Part shown: positions 58,376 through 64,000 of the stretch, piece by piece
Numbering within the stretch: position 1 is the first letter of the stretch
Layout: each line of letters begins with the position of its first letter
NCBI RefSeq assembly: GCF_007971225.1
Contig: NZ_CP042435.1
Span: 2,173,501 to 2,237,500, forward strand
Length of the DNA stretch: 64,000 nucleotides
Direction: 5' to 3'
Source: Panacibacter ginsenosidivorans
GTDB taxonomy: Bacteria > Bacteroidota > Bacteroidia > Chitinophagales > Chitinophagaceae
Notes under the pieces: model-generated
The model's input: only the letters and a program-made list of their open reading frames with translations
Databases searched by the model: none
What the model was told of the DNA's origin: nothing
Made by a program: the position numbers and the translations under genes

Positions 58376-60223
58376 TTAATAACCTCTTACATTCTTGCCT
58401 TCATAATAATTAATGAATGCTTTGTTTACAACGCGATTTCCTCCTGGCGTTGGATAATTACCGGTAAAATACCAGTCGCCGGTATTGGTAGGACAACTGT
58501 CGTGCAGGTCTTCGATAGTTTGATATATAACTTCAACCGGAAGCATTACTTCTTTAGGTGTTATAAGTTGAGCAATTTTTGCAGATATTTCTTCAGTAGT
58601 AAAAGGTTTATAAATCTGGCGAACAACATTCTCTGTGTGCAATTGATTGTTACGCTGCAGCTCTTTTATTTTTTCGTATACACAATTCAAAGTTTCTTCC
58701 ATATCACGCTCTTTCAATAATTCGATAGCTGCGCGAAATGCAATGAAATCACCAAGCTTGCTCATATCAATGCCGTAACAATCAGGGTAACGGATCTGTG
58801 GCGCGGAAGATAAAACGATAATACGTTTGGGATGCAATCTTGCCAACATGCGCACAATACTTTCTTTTAAAGTGGTTCCGCGAACAATGCTATCGTCTAT
58901 TACAACCAGTGTATCCAGATCTTTACGAACGGTACCATAGGTTATATCGTAAACGTGCTGCACCATTTCGTTTCTGCCGGAATCTTCTGTAATAAATGTA
59001 CGAAGCTTCACATCTTTGATGGCAATCTTTTCCTGGCGAATTTTACGGTTGATCATCTCTTCGAGTTTCTCAGGCGTAAAATCATTTCCCCAACTAAGAA
59101 TGCGTTCTATCTTGCGTTTGTTAAGATATTCCTCCATTCCTTTTATCAAACCAAAGAATGCAACTTCTGCTGTGTTTGGAATGTATGAGAAGATAGTATT
59201 CTTAAGATCATATTCAACAGCTTCGAGTACGGCTTTGCTTAAGTGATGTCCCAATGCAATGCGTTCCCTGTAAATTTTTTCATCACTACCGCGACTGAAA
59301 TAAATACGTTCAAAACTACAGGCCCTTCTTTCTTTTGGTTCCAGAATTTGCTCTACTTTATAATTGCCATCGTTATCAACGATCAATGCATTACCAGGCA
59401 TTAATTCAAGCACTTCGTTTTCGCCCACATTGAAAGAAGTGCGTATAGATGCTCTTTCGCTTGCTGCTACAATTACTTCATCGTCTATGTAATAATAAGC
59501 CGGCCGAATACCATGTGCATCACGCATTACAAAACCATTACCATTACCAATCAAACCACCGATAGTATAACCTCCATCAAAAAGCGGCGTAGCTTTTTTA
59601 AGTACTGTTGCAATATCTGCTGCATTAGGACTTTTCTCTTCCTCTTTACTAAGGAAATGATGCACCACTTCCATCATTGCAGCAAGATCACTTTGACGTT
59701 GAAATTCCCCTGGATCAACATTGATCAATGCAAAAAGCTCTTCTGTATTTACTAAATTAAAATTCCCGGCAAGTGCTAAATTTCTTCCGGGAATTAAATT
59801 TCTTTTTATAAAGGGGTGACAAAATTCTACGTTATTCTTACCCTGTGTGCCGTAACGTAAATGCCCAAGCAATAACTCACCTAATGCCGGTACATGACCT
59901 TTCATTAAACCCGGATGCTGCTTAATATCTGGCTGATATTTTTCCAGCTCCTGAATCTCCTGGCCAAGTTTAAAGAATATGTCTGCTATTGGTTGTTGTG
60001 CATTGCTGCGTGTTCTAAATAAAAACGGATGTCCAGGCTCTACATTCAATTTCACTGCAGCTATACCTGCCCCATCCTGGCCACGGTTATGTTGCTTTTC
60101 CATCAACAGGTACAGCTTGTTAAGACCATACATAACTGTTCCATACTTCTGGAGATAATAAGAAAAAGGCTTTCGGAGGCGAATGAAGGCTAACCCACAT
60201 TCATGTTTTATTTCGTCGCTCAT
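58376..60223 (-). CDS. purF: Amidophosphoribosyltransferase (PurF family, long Bacteroidota form)
   Basis: A 615-residue enzyme, longer than classical PurF (about 470-510). The N-terminal glutaminase begins at Cys9 (HECGLAFIRL), which would need cleavage of an eight-residue leader; NRGQDGAGIAAVK and LGHLRYGTQG are glutaminase motifs. The C-terminal half is a phosphoribosyltransferase with the PRPP site TLVVIDDSIVRGTTLKESIVRML. The start ECGLAFIRL rather than CGIxG marks the paralogue that Bacteroidota carry besides a standard purF, so it may not be the sole or main purine enzyme. Confidence 0.85.
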   Translation of the reverse strand: MSDEIKHECGLAFIRLRKPFSYYLQKYGTVMYGLNKLYLLMEKQHNRGQDGAGIAAVKLNVEPGHPFLFRTRSNAQQPIADIFFKLGQEIQELEKYQPDIKQHPGLMKGHVPALGELLLGHLRYGTQGKNNVEFCHPFIKRNLIPGRNLALAGNFNLVNTEELFALINVDPGEFQRQSDLAAMMEVVHHFLSKEEEKSPNAADIATVLKKATPLFDGGYTIGGLIGNGNGFVMRDAHGIRPAYYYIDDEVIVAASERASIRTSFNVGENEVLELMPGNALIVDNDGNYKVEQILEPKERRACSFERIYFSRGSDEKIYRERIALGHHLSKAVLEAVEYDLKNTIFSYIPNTAEVAFFGLIKGMEEYLNKRKIERILSWGNDFTPEKLEEMINRKIRQEKIAIKDVKLRTFITEDSGRNEMVQHVYDITYGTVRKDLDTLVVIDDSIVRGTTLKESIVRMLARLHPKRIIVLSSAPQIRYPDCYGIDMSKLGDFIAFRAAIELLKERDMEETLNCVYEKIKELQRNNQLHTENVVRQIYKPFTTEEISAKIAQLITPKEVMLPVEVIYQTIEDLHDSCPTNTGDWYFTGNYPTPGGNRVVNKAFINYYEGKNVRGY

Positions 60224-60246
60224 GATGGTTTTACGAAAAGAAGCCG

Positions 60247-60254
60247 CAAATTTA
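60247..60254 (-). promoter_or_regulatory. Bacteroidota -7 box TAAATTTG upstream of the PurF-family gene
   Basis: On the minus strand TAAATTTG lies 23 bases before the ATG at 60223; it fits TAnnTTTG. Confidence 0.5.
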
Positions 60255-60281
60255 CGGTTAGTTACCGTTAAAAAAAGTTAT

Positions 60282-60845
60282 TTATACAATGGGTTGCAGT
60301 TCCGGGGCCAGCGCTTCTGCAAGCCACAGGAACTCACCCACAAACACATCAATATTTTTCTGAAAGGAAGGATCAATCAGGTTTCCGTCCACATCAAATT
60401 TCTTATCTACCGTTGGTGTAACCAACATGTGAGGAGATCCGATACCAAATAAAGCATTAATTAACAGTTGCATTTGTTGTGTGGCACGCATACCACCCAT
60501 TATACCCGGCGAAGCAGTAACAATACCAAAAGTCTTATGCATTTGCTTAGGAAAATGATCGAATAAATTTTTCAACGCTGGTGTATAACTGCCATTATAT
60601 TCCGGACTTACCATAATGAAAGCATTGGCTTCAAACATTCTTTTTGCCAAAGGTTTCAATTCTTCGGGCGCTCGTTCAACACTTGTAAACACTTCCTGTT
60701 GCAACAATGGGAAAGCCCAATCTCTCACGTCGATTATGTTTATATTGTGTTCCGTTCTTTCACTCATATATTTATGCAGAAATATTGCTACCCTGTGTGA
60801 TAAACTATTTTTTCTCGGGCTTCCTGAGATTATTTCTATGTTCAT
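60282..60845 (-). CDS. NADPH-dependent FMN reductase family protein
   Basis: A 187-residue flavodoxin-fold protein. IEIISGSPRKNSLSHRVAIFL is the FMN phosphate loop; FIMVSPEYNGSYTPALKNLFDHF is the second FMN-binding motif (SPEYNxSxxxxLKN) and GIVTASPGIMGGMRATQQM the third. It reduces FMN, quinones or azo compounds with NAD(P)H. It lies beside the pirin/YceI group and may share a response to oxidative or quinone stress. Confidence 0.9.
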   Translation of the reverse strand: MNIEIISGSPRKNSLSHRVAIFLHKYMSERTEHNINIIDVRDWAFPLLQQEVFTSVERAPEELKPLAKRMFEANAFIMVSPEYNGSYTPALKNLFDHFPKQMHKTFGIVTASPGIMGGMRATQQMQLLINALFGIGSPHMLVTPTVDKKFDVDGNLIDPSFQKNIDVFVGEFLWLAEALAPELQPIV

Positions 60846-60863
60846 AATTGTTATTCATTATTA

Positions 60864-60921
60864 TTTTGTGTACCCATCCTTTTGTTCTTTACTTATCGTT
60901 CCTTGCGTCGCACACTTGTAC
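60864..60921 (-). repeat. Intergenic palindromic repeat, single left arm, type B variant (locus 26)
   Basis: Outer end TTTTGTGTACCCATCC; core CTTGCGTCGCACACTTGTAC at 60902-60921. Located between the FMN reductase gene and the first pirin gene; it faces locus 27 across that pirin. Confidence 0.83.
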
Positions 60922-60940
60922 TTTATAAAACGGTGCAGCA

Positions 60941-61651
60941 TTAATGATTGATCGGTACTTCTATTATTATAAATTCTGATGCTGCTGTTGTCAGTAATGT
61001 AATTGTATCTGCTTCCCAAAAACCTATTGCATCTCTTCTATTGATCGTTTCGTTTGCTGTTTGTAAACTTCCTTCCATTACAAAAATGTATACGCCTTTA
61101 TTTAATGGATTCAGTTTGTATTCAATTGTTTTACCTGCATCAAAATACCCAAGGCTGATCTTGGCATTTTGATTGATCCAACAATGCTCCTGTCCTTCTT
61201 CGTTACTTAAGGCTGTTTTTAAAATATTTTTCCTTTTGTCTTTCGGAAAATTTCTTCGTTGATATCTAGGTTCAATATTTTGCAGCTTTGGTTCAATCCA
61301 TATCTGTAAAAAGTTTACATCATCTCCACCAATATTGTATTCTTCATGTTTTAATCCTTTGCCTGCGCTCATTATCTGCACCCAATCTTTTTCTACTATA
61401 TCGCTGTAGCCCATTGAGTCTTTATGATTCATTTTGCCCTGTAGTAAAATACTGATGATCTCCATATTTGTGTGTGGATGCAAACCAAAACCACCACCGG
61501 GTTTTACAATATCATCGTTGAGAGTGTGGAGTAGTCCAAAGCCTTTCATTAAAGGATTGTAGTAAGACGAAAAGCTGAATGAAAACTTACTGATGAGCCA
61601 GCCAATGTCTTTTGTGCCGCGGTCTTCTTTGCGATGAATAATGTATTGCAT
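60941..61651 (-). CDS. Pirin family protein 1
   Basis: A 236-residue bicupin of the short pirin (YhhW-like) type. The N-terminal cupin has the metal ligands in GGGFGLHPHTNMEIISILLQGKMNHKDS and the Glu-containing GKGLKHEEYN. FFSFSxYYNP-type opening reads KFSFSFSSYYNPLMKGFGLLHTLNDD. Some relatives are quercetin dioxygenases, others bind regulators. First of three pirin genes here; bracketed by inverted repeat arms. Confidence 0.9.
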   Translation of the reverse strand: MQYIIHRKEDRGTKDIGWLISKFSFSFSSYYNPLMKGFGLLHTLNDDIVKPGGGFGLHPHTNMEIISILLQGKMNHKDSMGYSDIVEKDWVQIMSAGKGLKHEEYNIGGDDVNFLQIWIEPKLQNIEPRYQRRNFPKDKRKNILKTALSNEEGQEHCWINQNAKISLGYFDAGKTIEYKLNPLNKGVYIFVMEGSLQTANETINRRDAIGFWEADTITLLTTAASEFIIIEVPINH

Positions 61652-61748
61652 ATATCTTATTTCTTAAAGAGGAAATCTTTTTCGTGATGACTTTTATTAC
61701 AGATCAAAATTATAATTATAACCGGATTTGTTTACCATTGCGATGAAC

Positions 61749-61802
61749 CTTGAACAGTGCGACGCAACAAAAGCTTAATGGTAGCGCTGCTGCCCGGTTC
61801 AA
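61749..61802 (+). repeat. Intergenic palindromic repeat, single right arm, diverged type B (locus 27)
   Basis: Core CTTGAACAGTGCGACGCAAC at 61749-61768, distal AAAAGCTTAATGGTAGCGCTGCT and outer end GCCCGGTTCAAC. Between pirin 1 and yceI. Confidence 0.84.
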
Positions 61803-61807
61803 CAGAA

Positions 61808-61838
61808 AAAAGCACCAGGCATATTACCTGGCACTTTT
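61808..61838 (-). terminator. Terminator after yceI
   Basis: On the minus-strand RNA, AAAAGUGCCAGG pairs with CCUGGUGCUUUU over 12 positions including two G-U pairs, with a seven-base loop and T-tract. The plus-strand version would carry two mismatches instead, so the hairpin is polarised to end the minus-strand yceI transcript. Confidence 0.75.
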
Positions 61839-61842
61839 ATAA

Positions 61843-62370
61843 TTATGCTTGTTTTATAAATTGTACCTGCACATGCAACTTTACATCATCATTCAATAAA
61901 AAGCCACCGGTTTCTGTAACTGCATTCCATACCAAGCCAAAGTCTTTACGGTTGATCTTTCCGTTAATTTCAAAACCTATTTTTGTTTGCCCCCATGGAT
62001 CAATTGTTGAACCGTTGTAAGTAACATCGAGTGTTACAGGTTTTGTTACATCGCGAATGGTGAGATTGCCGGTTACTATATAATCTTCCTCATTCTTTTT
62101 AGTTATTGAAGTTGATTCAAATGTCAACTTTGGAAATTTTTCTACGCTAAAGAAATCATCAGCTTTTAAATGACCATCTCTTTGTTCATTGTTCGTGCTG
62201 ATACTATTCGTATCTGCTTCGAAAGTAACTTTTGCATCTGTGAAGTCTTCTTTGTCTGCTGTAAGTGTTGCATCGAATTTTGAAAAACTTCCGGTTACAT
62301 TTGAAATCATAAGGTGTTTTACTTTAAATGTAGCCTCTGAGTGTGATGCGTCGAATTTGTACGTTGCCAT
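61843..62370 (-). CDS. YceI family protein
   Basis: A 175-residue lipocalin-like barrel: TYKFDASHSEATFKVKHLMISNVTGSFSKFDATLT at the start, DGHLKADDFFSVEKFPKLTFESTSI in the middle and GFEINGKINRKDFGLVWNAVTETGGFLLNDDVKLHVQVQF at the end are all family motifs. YceI proteins bind polyisoprenoids. Most are periplasmic, but this copy has no signal peptide and should be cytosolic. It stands within a pirin group, suggesting a quinone or isoprenoid theme. Confidence 0.92.
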   Translation of the reverse strand: MATYKFDASHSEATFKVKHLMISNVTGSFSKFDATLTADKEDFTDAKVTFEADTNSISTNNEQRDGHLKADDFFSVEKFPKLTFESTSITKKNEEDYIVTGNLTIRDVTKPVTLDVTYNGSTIDPWGQTKIGFEINGKINRKDFGLVWNAVTETGGFLLNDDVKLHVQVQFIKQA

Positions 62371-62408
62371 AATACTTGGTTTGTGTGATTTATTATTATG
62401 TTTGTTAT

Positions 62409-63278
62409 TTAGTCTTCAATTAAAATACCCATTTTACCGATTTGATAATCGCGAAAAGCCTGCAATAATTCTGTTTCATTATTCATTACAAATGGCCCGT
62501 GAGAAGCGACTTTTTCATTAAGTGGTTCTCCTGAACCAATGAAGAACCTTGTATCTTCGAATGCTTCTACTTCAAAACCTGCACCATCATTATTGAATAC
62601 GGCTGCATACTTTCCATCTACTGCATGTTCATTGTTTACATTTACTTTTCCATCGAGTAAATAAATAAATGCATTATGGTTTGCAGGGATGGTGAAGCAA
62701 TATTTACCACCCTTTTTAAACTCAGCAGTAAAAGTGTTTACAGGTGTAAGTGTTGGAATCTTTCCATTAATACCATCAAGTTCACCTGCAATTACATGTA
62801 TTGCTATTAATCCATCTTCTGAAAGAATGGTTGGCGTTTCTTCTGCTGTTAATGGATAATAATGTGGCTGATCCATTTTATGATTTGCAGGAGAGTTAAC
62901 CCAGAGCTGTATAATTTCCTGTCTTCCGCCTATTTCAAAAATATCATGTGGAGGTCTTTCGCTGTGAATAATTCCCATACCTGCATTCATCCATTGTGTG
63001 CCGCCTGCGTAAATGGTATTATTATTTCCGCGACTGTCTCTATGATGCACGCCACCTTTGAAGATAAATGTAACAGGAGAAAAACCTCTGTGCGGATGTG
63101 GACCAACACCTGATTGCGTAACAGGTTTATGTTGTGGTACTTTTACATCTGCATGATGTAATAAAAGAAATGGATCTAGTTGTTCTGTTTTTCCTGAAGG
63201 AAATGGTTGTCTTACAGGAAAGCCGCCCATATCAAATTGTTGTGCGTATAATGTTTGTTTAATTGTTCTGTTGTTCAT
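62409..63278 (-). CDS. Pirin family protein 2
   Basis: A 289-residue long-form pirin: PFPSGKTEQLDPFLLLHHAD, then SGVGPHPHRGFSPVTFIFKGGVHHRDSRGNN (metal-site histidines), MNAGMGIIHSERPP and LWVNSPANHKMDQPHYYPL. It begins one base after the stop of pirin 3. It differs from its neighbours in the C-terminal Pirin_C domain, so the three genes are not simple tandem copies. Confidence 0.91.
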   Translation of the reverse strand: MNNRTIKQTLYAQQFDMGGFPVRQPFPSGKTEQLDPFLLLHHADVKVPQHKPVTQSGVGPHPHRGFSPVTFIFKGGVHHRDSRGNNNTIYAGGTQWMNAGMGIIHSERPPHDIFEIGGRQEIIQLWVNSPANHKMDQPHYYPLTAEETPTILSEDGLIAIHVIAGELDGINGKIPTLTPVNTFTAEFKKGGKYCFTIPANHNAFIYLLDGKVNVNNEHAVDGKYAAVFNNDGAGFEVEAFEDTRFFIGSGEPLNEKVASHGPFVMNNETELLQAFRDYQIGKMGILIED

Positions 63279-63279
63279 A

Positions 63280-64000
63280 TTACGCTACTCCTTCTAATTT
63301 CATTGGAATGTCTATCAATAATACTTCAGCATTTGTGGTTGCTGTAATGCTTATGTTATCTGTATCCCAAATTCCTAATGCATCTCTTTTGCCAAGTTTC
63401 TGACCACCAATCGTCACTTCGCCTTCCAATACAAAAGCATATACCCCGTTCCCATTATTCTTTATCAAATAGGTTGTAGAAAAATCTTTATCCATTTTTC
63501 CTAATGAAAACCACGCATCCTGGTTTATCCAGACTGCATCTTTATTATCGGGTGCTACTACTGTCAGTATCTTGTTATTCCTGTCTTCGGGATTAAAAGT
63601 TTTTTGTTCGTAGCGCGGTGTAATATTTTGTTCTTTAGGAAATACCCACACTTGCAAGAATTTTACTTCTTTGTCTTTGTTGGCGTTCATTTCACTATGG
63701 GCAATACCGCTGCCGGCACTCATGATCTGTACATCATTTTGTTTAATGATTTCATGGCGGCCGGTACTGTCTTTATGCTCCAGATCCCCGAATAGCGGGA
63801 TGGAAACTATTTCCATATTATCATGAGGGTGTTTTGAAAAACCAAATCCGGCTTTAACTGTATCATCATTCAGCACACGCAATGCACCAAAATGAACTTT
63901 TTCAGGGTCATAGAAATGTGCAAAGCTGAAAGAATGGTAACTATCTAACCAGCCATGATTGGCGTGTCCTCTCTCGGCGGCTTTGTGTAAGATAGTTTTC
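63280..64000 (-). CDS. Pirin family protein 3, 5' end outside the window
   Basis: At least 240 residues of a short-form pirin (YhhW-like). Reading continues without a stop to the right window edge: KTILHKAAERGHANHGWLDS, then YHSFSFAHFYDPEKVHFGALRVLNDDTV, so the true start lies beyond 64000. The metal ligands are in GFSKHPHDNMEIVSIPLFGDLEHKDS and GSGIAHSEMN. It is the closest relative of pirin 1 in this window and is cotranscribed with pirin 2. Confidence 0.9.
   Translation of the reverse strand, partial: KTILHKAAERGHANHGWLDSYHSFSFAHFYDPEKVHFGALRVLNDDTVKAGFGFSKHPHDNMEIVSIPLFGDLEHKDSTGRHEIIKQNDVQIMSAGSGIAHSEMNANKDKEVKFLQVWVFPKEQNITPRYEQKTFNPEDRNNKILTVVAPDNKDAVWINQDAWFSLGKMDKDFSTTYLIKNNGNGVYAFVLEGEVTIGGQKLGKRDALGIWDTDNISITATTNAEVLLIDIPMKLEGVA

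Noticed and set aside
2701-61802. The repeats as a CRISPR array
   Set aside because: Copies are dispersed singly or as inverted pairs over 59 kb, with genes between them; there is no regular direct spacing and no cas gene.
1-64000. tRNA, rRNA, riboswitch or insertion-sequence genes
   Set aside because: I read the gaps on both strands and saw no cloverleaf, rRNA segment, recognisable riboswitch core or transposase; a covariance-model scan could still find a small RNA that I missed.

Overview
The window is one continuous stretch of a low-GC Bacteroidota chromosome, most likely from the Chitinophagaceae. The evidence is two proteins with C-terminal type IX secretion sorting domains, frequent SusC-free beta-barrel outer-membrane proteins, promoters of the TAnnTTTG type lying a few bases before ATG codons, the near absence of Shine-Dalgarno sites, and lineage-typical families (DUF4331, DUF6132, YtxH, S23-like four-helix bundle, the long PurF-family paralogue). 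I see no rRNA, tRNA, CRISPR array, prophage, insertion sequence or transposase. Layout, left to right: the 5' end of purS with pssA and a four-helix-bundle gene (1-1232); aminopeptidase P, a thioesterase and a lipoprotein alpha-amylase (1264-4853); an oxyanion-uptake cluster made of an Rrf2 regulator, a porin, two PstS-like binding proteins and a PstC/PstA/PstB-like ABC transporter (5004-12121); rluD, an orphan membrane-anchored protein, a DUF5009-type acyltransferase, a VOC protein and a GNAT enzyme (12333-16634); a minus-strand operon of a GcvH-like protein, a methyltransferase, a small protein and a SulP transporter, divergent from a Crp/Fnr regulator (16697-20554); a secreted BNR-propeller protein and a GNAT enzyme; a DUF4331 / TPR / HupE-UreJ group (23947-28266); a sulfide-oxidation region with SQR, HMA, two small membrane proteins and a CstB-like MBL-rhodanese protein (28504-33270); a porin plus ZnuA/ZnuB-like metal uptake genes (33688-36852); then mostly housekeeping genes (M28 peptidase, rpiB, tatC, CNNM protein, recQ, kdsD, manC, coaX, an outer-membrane protein, lptC), a two-subunit molybdenum hydroxylase, a glycosyltransferase, sixA, a PurF-family enzyme, and a redox group of three pirins, YceI and an FMN reductase, the last pirin being cut by the window end. 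Two regulatory themes can be read from the DNA. A palindrome CCTAY-N7-ATAGG precedes the porin and the second binding protein of the Pst-like cluster, next to the Rrf2 gene. A Crp/Fnr-like box TGATA-N3-RTCAC precedes SQR, the CstB-like gene and the GcvH-like/SulP operon, beside a Crp/Fnr gene. Together with loss of the phosphate-ligand motif in both PstS-like proteins, this suggests that the region is devoted to sulfur anion uptake and sulfide oxidation. The most striking structure is not a gene. At 27 places between genes, about one per 2.4 kb, there is an arm of a palindromic repeat whose 20-base core is either GTACAAGAGTGCGACGCAAC (type B) or GTACAAGTGAGTGACACAAC (type A). I count 35 arms. 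Eight loci hold a left and a right arm as a close inverted pair; the other arms are single, and most can be read as left/right pairs that bracket one to a few genes. Type A arms lie 10:2 on the plus strand, and mixed elements are always B-left, A-right. I know of no named description of this family.
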